NCBI GenBank assembly: GCA_016098155.1
Contig: JAAAJB010000153.1
Span: 7,505 to 60,137 of the forward strand
Length of the DNA: 52,633 nucleotides
Source: Actinomortierella ambigua
Lineage: Eukaryota > Mortierellomycota > Mortierellomycetes > Mortierellales > Mortierellaceae
Direction: 5' to 3'
Every line of letters begins with the position of its first letter. The first letter of the stretch is position 1. The translations under genes and the position numbers were made by a program. Below the pieces are notes generated by a model, which made no database searches, was not told where the DNA came from, and was given only the letters and a program-made list of their open reading frames with translations. This document shows positions 1 to 12,148 of the stretch, in pieces.

Positions 1-127
1 AAAGGCCCGCAAAATACCTCCAGGGAACAGAGTATCGCCACCGCGTACCTATTTCGTTTTAAAACACCACTAACCTAGCCACGCCCCGCTCTGTTCTCTT
101 TTTGCGCGGGTGATAATCACTTCTTAG

Positions 128-565
128 TCAGCACTGGCCTACAAGTCCTTCGCCGCGCTTGTCAAGGAGATCAAGGCGACCAACAAGGACATTCATGAGA
201 TGGGACCCCAGGAGCTCGGCGCCGCCCTTCTCCAACAATCGTCTTCTTCCGAAGCTGCTGACAAACCAATTGTTGTCGACTGCCGAGAGATGTCTGAGAT
301 CACCAAGACTGGCACCATTCCTGGGGCCCTTCCCTTGCCACGTGGTATCCTGGAACGCGACGTTCAAAAGTTCCTGCCCAACCCGGAGCAAAACACCCGC
401 AACATCGTGGTCTACTGTGCTGGTGGCTTCCGCTCCGTCTTGGCCGCAGAGTCTCTAGTTCGGCTGGGCTATGCAACCGATGGCAAGGTCACGAGTCTGG
501 AGCAAGGGTTCGACGGTTGGGTCAAGGCTGGCTTCCCCGTGCAAGATGTCGCTTCTAAGAAGTGA
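128..565 (+). CDS. Rhodanese-domain protein (3' exon, 5' end outside or unresolved)
   Basis: This is a single-domain rhodanese-like protein. The frame is open from a splice acceptor (TAG at 125-127) to the TAA at 563-565, giving about 145 residues. The rhodanese fold is clear: a VVDCRE strand near the start, then IPGALPLPRG, then the active-site loop VVYCAGGFRS with the catalytic cysteine in a CxxGxR arrangement, and a C-terminal GFDGW motif. Such proteins transfer sulfane sulfur or act as small thiol or phosphatase-like regulators; the substrate cannot be told from sequence. The first ATG inside the exon (200) would remove the N-terminal helix (AYKSFAALVKEIK), so I prefer an upstream exon that is not visible in bases 1-127. 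The gene converges on the PAK kinase downstream. Confidence 0.8.
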   Translation, partial: SALAYKSFAALVKEIKATNKDIHEMGPQELGAALLQQSSSSEAADKPIVVDCREMSEITKTGTIPGALPLPRGILERDVQKFLPNPEQNTRNIVVYCAGGFRSVLAAESLVRLGYATDGKVTSLEQGFDGWVKAGFPVQDVASKK

Positions 566-1212
566 TTCGAGGAATCGTAATATATTGTACATGCATTTTA
601 CATACAAGTGTATTAGAAGAATACCCCACCCAACGCCAACGCCAACGCCAACGCCCATAATAAAAGCGGTGGAATTAAAGATAGTGCAATGGGAGGGAAG
701 GGGAGACAGGCACCCAAAAGGAATATAAAAAAGAAAGTGTTCAGCTACCGCCCTTTCAGCATTCCCGAACGCGGAATAGTCCAATATCAAACAAGCCAAA
801 ATGAGCACAGAAGTGGGCGCAGAATGGAGCATATGATAAAAACGAGTATTAACCGGTGTTTTTTTTATAGATGAAAGGGATGGGAAGGGAGGTAAAAGGG
901 TTCAAGCAAAGTAAGTAGCAATAAAAAAAAGAAGATAGTATGCACAAAAAAATAATACGTTGGAGAAACGGTGAGTGTCAAGCCTAATCCAATAAGAGTA
1001 AACAAAAGGGAGGATAAGGACAGGGATGGACGGCCGATGAACGCTCGCCTGCTGCTTCTCGATGTATGAAACAACATACAATGATGTTTTCTTTTTTCCT
1101 TCATCTTCTTCCACCCTGGATTCTGCCGAGAACACAAGACACGATTAGAGAGTGAGAATGAGTGAGAAAAAAAAAAGAGGATACTCCATTGTCGTTCTTT
1201 CTTTGGTCTTTC
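566..1212. other. Convergent intergenic region, no gene seen
   Basis: This lies between the stops of the rhodanese gene and the minus-strand kinase. It is A-rich on the plus strand and holds a CAACGC microsatellite. I found no convincing coding frame and take it as the two facing 3' UTRs. Confidence 0.6.
631..654. repeat. (CAACGC)4 microsatellite
   Basis: Four perfect copies of the hexamer CAACGC lie in the 3' flank of the rhodanese gene. The stretch is noncoding. Confidence 0.9.
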
Positions 1213-4200
1213 TTAGTTGCCCTTGGTCTTAAAGTCGAGCAGGGGTCGCAGAGACGCTAATGGTCCCGAGCGCTTCAAGAACTCGTGGTCCAGCAGCTCC
1301 TTGGCTGTAGCACGCGACTTGACATCCACACATAGACAGACAGCCAAGAAGTTCTTCAGCTCGGGGCTGAGTGTCTCGGGCTTCTTGAGTGCTGGTGTGC
1401 CGTTGGTGGCGATCAGATACAGGGCCTTGAGCGGCTCCTCATCCAGGTATGGAGGCTCCTGCTCAATCATCTCAATAGCCATGATACCGAGCGACCAGAT
1501 ATCGACCTTGGCGCCATATTCCTTCTGCTTGACAACCTCAGGTGCCATCCAGTATGGAGTGCCGACCATTGTTGCACGCTTGTTCTTCTGGTCCGTCAAC
1601 TTGGCACAGAAACCAAAGTCAGCTGTCAAGTGGATATAAAAACAAAAATAGGTGATTAGTGATTAGGCTCGGTTAATTTAAACATAAATATCCGATAGTA
1701 CACAACATTTGTTATGACAGGGATCAATGGACATACTGATCTTGACGTGGCCGTAGCTATCCAGCAAGACGTTGTCAGACTTGATATCTCTGTGAATAAT
1801 GTTCTGGCTATGAAGATGCTGCAGACCCTTGCAAGTCTCCAAGCAAATAGCAGCAATCTGGCTCTCGGCAAGCTTGTTGTTCTCAATAACATCGGTCAAA
1901 GCACCACCCTCCATGTACTCCATGACGACCCACAATTCTTGGCCACGCACCAAGAATGAGTCCAGGTAGTTGACAATGTTGGGGTTCGTCGACTCCTTCA
2001 TCACCAGAATTTCGTTGACGATCAACTCCTTACGAGGCTGCAGCGACAGATCCATCTGTTTGATAGCCACCTTGGTGTTTGTTGTAAGGTGCTTAGCGAC
2101 ATAGACGGAACCGGAAGCTCTATTTTCGAAAAATTCCCAACAAAAAACAATCACCCACCGCAGCGACATGTTAGTGACGGTAAAGTGAAACACGGAAACG
2201 CGTGCTTTCTCAGTATAACATGGGGCACACATGCAGAACCGTATAAACAAAAGAAAAGAGAATACATACCCTTGGCCGACCTTCTTGATCTTGCTGTACA
2301 AAGTGGTGGGGTCGCCGGACGAGACAACCGATCGCAGTTTCTCCATGATCTGAGCTTCTGTCATCGTCGAGATGCGACGTTCGACAACCACCTTTGGCTC
2401 CTGCTGAGGACCCTGGCCGTTCAAAGCCGCAGCAGCGTCGGCCACACCTGGACGCACGGGAACAGGAACACGAGGCGCGTGGGGGTCGGCGCCATACGGG
2501 TTTGATCCAGGACCGGTTTGCAAAGGTGCGGTGTTGCTGCGCGGGGGTGGGGCATGGGGGCCAGGCTGACGGGGGCTCGAAGGCGAGCTCGAAGGCGTCG
2601 GTGCTTGGTGCGGCACGGGTGGTGCTGGTGCATGGTATGGTTTGTTGGGCGAGCTGGAGAACTGGTGGTTGGGAGCGCGAGGAGACTAGCAATATAAATT
2701 AGAAGTCAGCATCATGGTAGAAAGAGGGTGGAGCAGCAAGAAAAACAGTCAAGTGTGTGTTGGTTGGCATGAGCGGGTTATCAGATGAGTGATCCTTACC
2801 GTGGGCGAAGGAGGAGCATAGTCGGGGCGAAGAGCATTTGGTGGCCTGGGAGGAGCTGGTCTGTTGGAAGCGGGAGGACGGCTACCACCTTGCTGGTTAC
2901 CCTATTGTTTTGCAAGGGAGTACAAAAAAGATTGCAGGTGTTACCAATGTGTTTGGGGGACACAGAGAAACGAGAGAACAGACATCTCGAACGAAGTACA
3001 TCTTGCCCGCCAAAAAGAAACAAAAAGATTGAGCACTTACTCTATCGTCATAGATGGCCAGACTCGACATGCGCTGAGTGACTTGGATATTATCGACGCT
3101 GATGGAACGCTCGGGGATGCTGGGTCGCAGGTGTCCGTCGTCTGGGCGATCTGGTCTCTCGGGCCGCTGGGGACGGTCGGGCTTGTTGGAGGGCGGTGGG
3201 GGAGCCTGACGGGGCATGAGGTTGGCCCAGCGGTCGTTTTCCATGTCGCTGGGCATGAGAGGCATGGTGTTGGGGATCAGGGACGCGTGGCCATACTCCT
3301 GCTCGTTGCGCTTTGTCTGGTCGGTATAGAACTCCAAGACCTCCAGCACAGCCTGGGGGTTGTTGGCATAGTCCTCCTTTGTGATGGCGGATCCTGTCAG
3401 CAGCTTGGTCCATGCCTCAGGCATACCCTGGAAGTTGCCGGTGTTGGGGTCAAAACCGACATGCACGTTGTGGACAAAGTTGGTAGGGTTGGACACACCC
3501 ATGAGAGGCGAACGCGAGTAGATCTCGTGCATCCACGAGTACAGCTCGTCATCGTTCTTGCAGGAGAGGAAGTAGCTGCGATCCTTGGTGACGAGCTCGA
3601 AGCAGTAGGCCTTCAGGTCAGTGCGGGTCACGGCAGTGATGTCCTTGAGGAAGATCAGGGAAACTGCCTGGGGTGTTGACTGATGAAAAGGAAGAAGGGG
3701 GGGGGTTGGAGGAGGTATTATAAACACAATTTCCGTTAGTGGACGAGTCGCTGCTACTGGCACTACTGTTTGAATTTGCTGCTACTGGGTTGGGTTTGCA
3801 TGCAGCAAGCAATATAAGATAAATATGGAACCTCCTGGGTCCACCCGGTACTCTCAGTATCTTTTTTTCCCTTTCTCTCGCTCGCAAGAAGAACTCTAGA
3901 ACCAGCCTTATGAAGAGAGGGGAGACGAGTAGAGGGAACGTGCTTGTTCCATTTTGGCGCCATCTGGTCACCATCCATGTTGCTGTAGTAGACAGATGGG
4001 GGGGAGAGGCAAGTATGCCCGACGCGCCATCCTGCTGGTGTTCCTGTTGCTCACGCCGCCTTTGTGTGATTAGGATGAAACAAAACAGCACCAGTGCTAT
4101 TTGTCGAGGGCACGGCATTGGAACGATGGCATTGGTGCGATTCTCCTCGGTCAACAAGTGGGAGAGGGAGGGCAGCGAGTTGATAAGATGCACGCACAGG

Positions 4201-4571
4201 AAGCAAGCCTTTGGAAGAGGAGACCCGAAAGAAGTATTGAGCGGAGAAAGATAGGGTATGTACATGTATGTGGGTGGGAGTTGTAAAAAGAGGGAGGAGA
4301 TGGGAGAGGAGGGGCGGGGGAGTGAAGCAAGGTGGTCCATTACCTCGTTCCTTACCTCGTTCCGGTGGAAACTCAGTGTGAGTTCACGAAGGGTCATGTA
4401 GCGCTTCGACCAGATGAAGGCCTTCAAGCCTTCCTCCTTGACAGAGATGTAACCATGCTTTAGGACGCCAGATGCATTGGGGGTGGTCTGATCGCGCAGT
4501 GGTTGGATTGGGGTCAGGGTGTACTTTGACAGAGGATGAGTACTAGGTTGCTGCGAGTCGTCAGGGTACAT
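1213..4571 (-). CDS. CLA4: PAK-family Ser/Thr kinase, Cla4 type (PH + CRIB + kinase)
   Basis: p21-activated kinase effector of Cdc42/Rac, acting at the cell cortex in polarity, budding or hyphal growth and septation (family knowledge). Six exons fit in frame: 4356-4571, 3041-3679, 2800-2901, 2270-2685, 1737-2119 and 1213-1622, giving 721 residues. A PH domain at about 36-128 starts [12 protein letters not shown] and spans the first intron. It is followed at once by a CRIB motif ([15 protein letters not shown]), then a proline-rich linker, then the kinase domain from about 448: glycine loop [15 protein letters not shown] lysine, [14 protein letters not shown] and GTPYWMAPE. The PH-CRIB-kinase order separates Cla4/Pak2 from Ste20/Pak1. 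The ATG at 4571 is the first in frame that leaves the PH domain complete. Intron 1 (3680-4355, 676 nt) is long for this window and shows nothing else. All catalytic residues are present. Confidence 0.93.
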
Positions 4572-5573
4572 GATGCTGGGAAGATGATGGACAGCTAAGG
4601 GCGGAGAAGAAGGCGAAGAGGGTATCCTGTAGTTGCGCTTGTCCTGTCTATATCCGTGGGTGAGGGCGAGAGCGAGGAGAGGGAGAGGAAAAGAAAGAGA
4701 GAAGAGGAAAGTAATATAAAGTGAAAAATAAAAAAGGGAGAAACGAGTTGTTGCCCAGACAGGAGAGAAAAGAGTCAAAAAAACAAACAGTAGTGTCAAG
4801 CTATGAGAGTCCCTCTATAAGCTCTTGTTGTTATTGTTGTTGAGGATGATGAGTTGTTGTTGTTGTTGTGTAGCGAGGTTGAACAAGAAGAAGAAGAAGA
4901 AGACAAAGAGGAGGACGAGAAAGAGAAGGAAAGGAAAGGAGGAGGAAAGGACTAGGACGAGACAAGGCAGTCGGGTGGAGGGTATGAGTCTACGTCTGTT
5001 TGTCTGAGAAGGACGAGTATATGGCGAGGGAGTGAGAGGGTGGTGGTGGCAAGCAAGGAGCAGTGATGGAGGAGGAGGAGGTGGTGGTGGTGTATGTGTG
5101 GAGAGATAGAGCAATAAAGAAATTGATGCGTCTTTGTTCCTGAAACCTGATGGAGAGAGGGGGAGCCAATGGGATGATGTTCGGTGCACCCAGGAGGAGG
5201 TGGAGGAGGTGGAGGAGGAGAAGGAGGAGGGGGGGGAAGGAGGGCAGGAGGTGGAGGTGAAGGTGGAGGTGAAGAAGAGACAAAAAAAGGGTTAATGGAC
5301 AGGATGAGACTGAACTACAGGCGTTTCCAGGTACAAGCGAGAAATGAGTGAAGGGAAGGAAGGGGAAAGCAGATGAGATGAAGCGAGACGAGATGAGAGT
5401 GAGAGACTGAGTGAGAGACTGAGATGAGATGGGTGCACACAAAGTGAGTGAGTGAGAGGGGAGGGGGGGAACATACACACACAATAATATAGTTTGAAGA
5501 AACAACTCATTTTTTTCAATTGAGAGAAGATACTTTGTAAACTTCATTTGGTCTATCTGTCTACCTGTTCAAT

Positions 5574-5596
5574 GTCTGTCTGTCTGTCTGTCGGCC

Positions 5597-5629
<33 letters not shown>
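5574..5629. repeat. (CTGT)n tetranucleotide repeat
   Basis: An almost uninterrupted CTGT array of about 56 bp, with one GGCC-containing imperfection near 5592. It lies between the divergent PAK and mannosyltransferase genes. Confidence 0.9.
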
Positions 5630-6192
5630 TCTAATCTTCTAATTAGTAGCCTTCTTGACTCGTCGATACAAGAGTGCGGTTGGTAGTAAGATGTACAAGG
5701 TATAAAGGCGATCTAACATCCAGCTAATCAGAGGAGGGAAGAGAGAGAGAGAGGGTGGGGGCAACAAGTCCTTTCATCTACACTTGTGGAGACGACATGA
5801 ACGAATCGAAAGGACTGTCTGTGTGCGTGCTCTTCTTGTTGAGTGTCCCTCGTTTCATTTTGTTGCAGTTGTTGTTGTCATTGTCGTTGTTGTTGCTCAC
5901 GATAATTATTGTCAGTTTGTCTCTCTTTCTGCCTGCTGCTCGCAAAAGCACACACTGCAGCAGCAGCACATGCAGACCCATCATCCTGCCTAACCCACGC
6001 CAGACTCGCTGCGTGGCCGAGTGTCTCGAACCATTCAATCATGTAAGACTGGCGAGTTATCACCAAAAAGTGCAGTGTACCTGTCTGCCTGGTGTCTGTC
6101 TACAAACTGACAGTGCTATTATTTCTCTTCTATGCCACGACTAACTGGCTGGTGTATGTGGACAACCACCTCACCCGCCTACTCTATCTCCA

Positions 6193-6216
6193 TCTCTCTC
6201 TCTCTCTCTCTCTCTC
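6193..6216. repeat. (CT)n dinucleotide repeat
   Basis: A CT run about 170 bp upstream of the mannosyltransferase start, probably in its leader or promoter. Confidence 0.85.
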
Positions 6217-6366
6217 ATCCCTCCCTCCCTCTCTGTCTTGTTATCCTTCTCTCCCCGCGGATCATCAGAATCACTCTAGGGAGAGGAGAGTCGAGGTGGG
6301 CAAGGGGGCTAGAAATTCAAATCGACATTGCATCAGCACTCTTTTTTTTCATTCTCTCCATTGGCC

Positions 6367-8177
6367 ATGCCACCTCCGAGACATGTCTGCGGTTTGCTGG
6401 TCTGCCTACTCCTGTCGCTGCTGTCGATAGTCGAGCTCTTTCGCCAGAGACTTGTAGATTACAAGGCGCTCCCTTCCCCCGCCACCAGTGGCACACCACT
6501 CCACCAAAGTAGCTCTTCTTCTCCTTCATATCACGCCTTGTTAGTAGGACAAAACTCTGAGCTACTGCCAACCAGATTGGCTGGTCGTGATATGAACATT
6601 TCCGGCCCCATCCACGACGAGCAATCTGCTGCTGCTGGCAACAAACCTTCTTTTGACGAAATCCTTGGAACCTTGAGTCTCTTCGTCGCCCGAGCGACTC
6701 GATCTTTCACCACCAATCAAAATCATTCCAAACCTCCTCAACATGCTACAGACACACCCACCTGTCAGCGCCTGCCGTCAGACCCAGCACTGGTGCCTCC
6801 TCGCTATAAGAACCTGATAGACCAGAAGCTATCATACTACATTGCGCTGAACCTGTCCGAATGTGAGCGTGTTCTCGGCGACATGTTGCTCAACCTAGTT
6901 CGAGTCATCCAGCTCTTGGGCGGAAGAGGTACACTGCTCTTTGGCGATGTCTGACCCTCTTACTGCTGTTACTTCCACGAGCTTTTATCTGGACAGTGCT
7001 CTGATGTGGCTCCTATAATACCGTGATGTTGTAATGATCCGCTTTCGTTGAATGATTTTCTTCTTGTGTTCCTCTTTGGCGTCCATCTTTAAGAAATGGC
7101 GCGAGTGTGTTAAAAAAAAAAGAGAGACAAAGAGAGAAAGAGCTCTTCAAAACTCACCATGGCGAGAGTGCTCACATGAACCTGTTCCCTACTCGTAATA
7201 CTATTTCCGTCACTCCCAACTGGCGCGCCTCTTCTTTTCCTTTTTAAATAGAAAAAGTCTTTGTTTCGATAGTCGAAAATGGCTCCCCTGGCACGGATCA
7301 GACAAAACCCATGCTTGGACTCTTGGAGGGCGCTCTGAGCCAACTTGGCGTACCCTTCAGTATCCAAACAGACAATGCACCAAGAACAAGTCGCGCCAGT
7401 CATGACAGGATCATCCGGCTGGCTCATTATCGCAATGAAGCTCTGGTCCCGTTGCGGAGGATGGCGGAGGACGGCCAAACTTTTGACAGGATCGTCTTTA
7501 TGAACGATGTTGTCTTTTGCCCGCATCAAGTCTTAGAGTTGCTCGTGCACTCGGTGATGAACAAGGCCCATATTACATGTGGCATCGATCACGATCTGAT
7601 CAATGGAGAGCCGCAGCTGTACGACACCTGGGTCACAAGAGACATCACAGGCAATGCAGCTCTCAAAGATCGCGAGCAATCCTTTGTGCACCACCAGCCA
7701 TCGCACGCAAAGTTCCTCGCCCAACAGCCCTTTCAAGCTTACTGTTGCTGGAATGGCATGGCCATTCTGGACCCAACCCCGTTCTCGCAGCCTTGGCATG
7801 TCAGGTTCCGTGACGATAGCACGCTCATCGACGGCAGCTGTGGAGGTTCAGAGTGCTCGATCCTCTGCAACGACTTTTGGGACGCTGGCTTCAATCGCGT
7901 GGTCATCGTACCACAAGTGCGCCTCGGCTACGACCTCGAGACATTCTTCGAGCTAGAAAAGCTAGAGGATACGAAGGAGCTCGACAGCAGGTTTCAGCGG
8001 ACGGTGGACGTGTCCGAACTGGTCCAGTTTAAACAGGGACCTGTAGCCGTCATTTGTATGCGTTGGACAACGCGCAATGGTCTCCCTATTAAGCCAGAAT
8101 ATGTGTTTCGGAACAGGCGGCCGCGAAGCCAACTCGTCGAAGCTGGTTCTTCCTCCCTCTCTGCTCCCACACAGTAG
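6367..8177 (+). CDS. CAP59/CMT1-type mannosyltransferase, type II membrane protein
   Basis: Two exons, 6367-6928 and 7252-8177, joined by a 323-nt GT-AG intron, give 495 residues. The family (cryptococcal mannosyltransferase 1 / CAP59) comprises Golgi alpha-1,3-mannosyltransferases acting on fungal glycans. Diagnostic stretches run in family order: YYIALNLSECERVLGDM before the intron; then VFVSIVENGSPGTD, FDRIVFMNDVVFC with the acidic putative metal/nucleotide-sugar site, LYDTWVTRDI, YCCWNGMAILD and CGGSECSILCNDFW. Residues about 6-25 form one hydrophobic N-terminal signal anchor after a short basic start, so the catalytic part should face the Golgi lumen. The splice restores SIVENGS in frame with the upstream exon, which otherwise stops at 6954. 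The ATG at 6367 is the first in frame. Donor and acceptor sugars cannot be read from sequence. Confidence 0.88.
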
Positions 8178-8499
8178 AGCGTAATAGAACCGAGAGGAGG
8201 AGAGGAATGAGAGGGGAGAGGGGGTGGAGGGAAGAAATATAGTCGCCTTTTCTGCGCGATGTGCCTGGAAATTTTTTTGACAGGAGAGGGAAGAGGGGGG
8301 GCGGCAAAAGGCGCGTCTCTTTTTGTTTTGTGTTTGACCAAGGGTGCCTCTTTTTCATTTCATTCAGCTTTTCTCACTTTTCATTCTGAGGTAGCCAACG
8401 GCCCCAGGACCAGCTCGCGACCATCCATCCGTGTCATCTCCCCTTTTCAGACCCAAGCAATCCACCAGAGCCCAAAAATCACCCTGATCGATTAGAGCC
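8178..8499. other. Intergenic region, nothing recognised
   Basis: A 322-bp gap between two plus-strand genes. It begins with a GA-rich stretch and becomes pyrimidine-rich near the next start. It presumably holds the mannosyltransferase 3' UTR and the promoter of the WD40 gene; no ORF or RNA was recognised. Confidence 0.5.
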
Positions 8500-11400
8500 A
8501 TGACTATTTCGGTATGTGAAATGCCTCCATTTAATCTCGATGCTGTCCTGCATCCAATGGCAGCACAACTTCATACAGAATTTCTTGTCCTTCGCCGATG
8601 AACATCCACACATGAGTGCACCCTTTACTATGGCCCAAAACACTTCCCCCGTGTCATCGAGTGTATCTTGACGCGTAAATTGGGTCATGACCGCCACTCT
8701 TGTCATGTCGGGGCCTTCAATCAGTCGCTTGAAATGCTACAGGTCTAGGCCTTGTTATTCTATGTCTGTATTAAAGAGACGCGTCGACTACTGTGCCCTG
8801 TGCTCTGCTGGAAGGCATCAATTGTGTGGATAATACCCTTGAATACCTCGTATTGATACCCAAGGCCATGGAAACAATACATTTTGCTTGTTTGCATGCA
8901 CATGTGCCTTCATTTCTCTCTCCTTTGTCACGACCTTGCCGCCCAAACCACCAACTCTTCAGGGTATGGCTTGTCTGTCAAACTCACTGTGTTTTTTTTT
9001 GTTTGTTTGTTTATCGCGTTTTAGCCAGCAGAACCTCTTACCCCAGTCAGCGCTGGTAGCAATGGAAGAGTTGAAGGCGTGGTGTTGACTCGCAACAGCG
9101 CTAAAGCCGCTGCACTTGCCGCCGCCACCAGTGGTGGTGGTGTTGAGGACCATATCGATGTGGTCGGGCTCGATAATCATGCCCCTATCAGCCCAACAGA
9201 GGAGTACCACACCGCCTCACAGACGAGCCAGATAAAGTCTGAGGATGAAGATGATTCTCACAAACACAACCTTCGCAGCCACAAGGCTGCGATCGACTCG
9301 GACATGGACACGGATGACCTGCTGGACACCAAAGTGAAGACCAAGCAAACTGTCAAAGGTCGTCCACGCAAGACTGACGGCGAACCCAAAGAGCCCAAGC
9401 CAGTTCGCAAGTACAACAAGAAGAAGTCAGCGTTTAGTGATGAAGAAGATGCACCAGGTAAGGAGGCCCCCCCCCCGGTCATTTGAGGGGTACCGGTCGA
9501 ATGATTGCATATCAGACGTACTGCTTTGCTAACATCACTTCTCCTTCGTCTCACAGCTGTGAAGAAGCAGGTGACCATCCAGTCATCGGTCAAGCGCGGT
9601 ACTCGTGCACAACAACAATTCTCGCTGCAACAGAATCGTGTTCCTTTCGTCAAGGTAAGAGATGTTTAATCTCTACACTGATACAATGGCTTTCTTTGTT
9701 GTCTCTCTCTCTCCCCTTCCCTCTCTTTCTCTGCCTCTCTCTCTCTTTCTTTCCACTGTGCAACTAACCTTTAGCGGATGTCTTTGTCTGCCTCCATCAA
9801 ACTAGCACGAGACTCTTGATTTTGACCCAGACTACGTCTATGGGTTAGCGCGTCAGTACCCCGACAACTATTGGAGACACCATGCTGAGAGCAAATCTGG
9901 AATGATCAACCGGATCAATGATGATCACCCCCTGGAGATTGTAGATTGTAATATCCACGACCAAGCACCCATCACAGGCATGATCCTCTCTCCCGATGGC
10001 AAGATGCTCGTCACCTTCTGCAACTATGGGTCTGCCAAGGTTTGGAGTCTGGAGGACTATTCGCTCCTGGTGACGCTACGTGACGCTAAGGAAGAACACA
10101 TTGACGAGTTTTACGTGGGCGAGTTTGCGCCAAATCAGACCAAGCTGGTGGTCGGTGGCAAGGTCAAGGACCGCAACAACTGGTCCGAGACCGATGACGA
10201 CAACAACATTCTGCCGTGCCCGCTTAAGCTCTTTGACGTCCTGACCGGAGAGGTTATCACAAGGCTCGAGGGTCACACCGAGGAACTGCTGTGCGTGAAG
10301 CAGGTTGAATTTAAGGGCGAGAACTACTTTTTGAGTGGCAGTCAAGATGGTTATATCAACAAGTGGCACATGGGCGCCGACTGGTCGACGCTAGAGTCGA
10401 TGGTGCAGATGTCGGACGGCATCACCTGCATGGCCTTCACTGTGTCCTTTGTGCCCAACACGGGCAACAAGTACTTCCTGGCGGCGTGCGATGAGAACCT
10501 GCGATTGTATGACTTTGAGAACGCGGCCCTGTTACAGACATTTGAAAACATTTACTCGTCCTACTGCGACTGTGGCAAATTTATCCAGGCCGTTGATTTC
10601 CCATCCCCGCCAGCGCTCCCACAAGGGTCTGATAGCGCCGCTGCTGCCGATATTAGCCACGACGTTATCGATCCTACAGAGTCGGAGGTCAAGCGCGGGA
10701 AGAGGCGTGCAGATGTTGTTGTACCTGAACCCGTCCTCGGACCAAAGCCTCAGCAGTACGCCTACTTTATCTCCCGAGGTGTCGAGCTTCTCGATTCCGA
10801 TGAGCGAATGATTGGTGAGTTTGCTGACCTCTTTTTTTTTTGGGAGGGGAAGGAGTTGACTCTTTTACTCATGCTGGCGAGGCTGACTTATTTCTGTCGC
10901 TTCCTACCACCACTGAATAGCCAAGGAGTACAACACATGCACACTCCACAAGTTGATATACCCCGACTCTCCGGGCGGTAAATGGTACCTGACCGAAGTG
11001 AAACGGTACCAAGACGACGAGTAAGCTTTTTTTTTTTTGCGATACTCAAATTTATTGATGAGCAGAAACAATTGGGAATAGCATTTTTCATGAGCGCTCA
11101 TCCATTCACTTATCACATTAGATACTACTCGAACGCATGGCTCATCAAGATTGCCAGCAATGGTAGATACATCATGGCACCTACTTGCACGGGTGAGGTG
11201 TTTGTGTTCAATATGAAAACTGGACAAGTCACTGGAATCCTCAAAGATCACGATGGTATGTACAATCGAGCTCCTTGAACATTGTTGTTGGAAACGAGCA
11301 TCGCCTCTCACATTGTTTTGGCACAAGCTAACTTGATTGCGCTCTGGTTTACCCTCTTTCCATTCTCGTAGATGTTGAGGTGCGTGATGTGATTTTCCAC

Positions 11401-11804
11401 CCAACAAGACCGTTGTTGTTCACGAGTGGCGACGGTAAGCACTTTGACATGCATCTCAAATGCCAACACTCGAGAACGATAACCTATAAGTGATCATAGC
11501 TCTAATCGTTTGTCTCCCGTTTTGTTTTTCTCGTCTGTCGCGCTCTTTGATTCTCTAAACAGATGGCCGAGTAAAAGTTTACACGTATCAAAACAGAGAA
11601 GATCTGAGCCAAGCGCTGAAAGATTCAGAGGAACGAGCACGTCGGGAAGCTGAGGCCGAGGCCATGGTTGCCGTTGCATCCAACCTGTCGGCAGTGAGCG
11701 TCCGAGACCGGTCTGATATTCATACGTCTGGCAACAATGCGGGTGACGAGGATGATGACCCTGAGATCAACATTGATGAGGTAGATGATGATCTGACAGA
11801 ATAG
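8500..11804 (+). CDS. WD40-repeat, probably nuclear protein with AT-hook-like motif
   Basis: Eight exons join in phase: 8500-8511, 9025-9457, 9557-9654, 9806-10814, 10921-11020, 11122-11255, 11372-11434 and 11563-11804, giving 696 residues. The first exon codes only MTIS; its 513-nt intron is the longest in the gene and contains no other gene. The N-terminal third is charged and disordered, with an AT-hook-like KGRPRK near residue 115 and basic KKK clusters, which suggests nuclear or chromatin location (inference). WD40-type blades follow: ITGMILSPDGKMLVTF..GSAKVWSL, GHTEELLCVK..YFLSGSQDGYINKWHM, YFLAACDENLRLYDF, NGRYIMAPTCTGEVFVFNM, and VRDVIFHPTRPLLFTSGDDGRVKVYTY across the last introns. 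The C-terminus is acidic (GDEDDDPEINIDEVDDD). I do not recognise the orthologue. Confidence 0.85.
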
Positions 11805-12148
11805 ATAAGATAGTTCCTCTTGTGAAAAAAAATCTTTTTATCATTGGTGTTCAGTCCAGTATACACCCTTGTTCATAAAACCGGCTTACTGGGGGCGCGG
11901 ATCATCGGGAAATCGGCTATTTTCTAAAAACAGTACGAGTGGCCGTTCCATCGGCGGCACTTGATGTCCAAATATACTGTCTTTGCACAATTTAACAGCT
12001 TTTGAGAACTTCATCTTGCATCTTCGTCTTTCCTTGATCCCACTCTTCATTTTTGTCCTGCAACGCACAGCTTCTTTGTTCCATTAATGCTCGCTCTCTA
12101 AACGACCTTGGCTTCAAGTTGTCCTCCACCTGTTGCTTACTCCCAATC
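11805..12148. other. Intergenic region, nothing recognised
   Basis: A 344-bp gap between the WD40 and BTB genes, presumably 3' UTR plus promoter. A minus-strand frame crosses it but overlaps the BTB coding frame and has no family signature. Confidence 0.5.

Larger units (their letters stand above)
4572..6366. promoter_or_regulatory. Divergent intergenic region between the PAK kinase and mannosyltransferase genes
   Basis: About 1.8 kb separates two divergent starts. Bases 4590-5480 are strongly purine-rich on the plus strand, so the PAK gene's upstream/leader strand is a long CT-rich tract with GAG/GGA triplet runs. A CTGT tetranucleotide array and a CT dinucleotide array follow. Frames open in this DNA are low-complexity (poly-Leu, poly-Ser, poly-Pro) and I do not count them as genes. 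Confidence 0.6.

Noticed and set aside
4990..5547. Minus-strand poly-Ser/Leu/Pro frames upstream of the PAK gene
   Set aside because: They arise from CT-rich simple-sequence DNA; there is no folded-protein composition.
6370..6954. Reading the mannosyltransferase first exon as a separate short gene ending at 6954
   Set aside because: The donor at 6929 and acceptor at 7250-7251 join the two halves of the family motif in phase, so the stop lies in the intron.
8512..9024. Separate gene inside the first intron of the WD40 gene
   Set aside because: Frames are short with no signature, while the MTIS exon joins in phase to a good acceptor.
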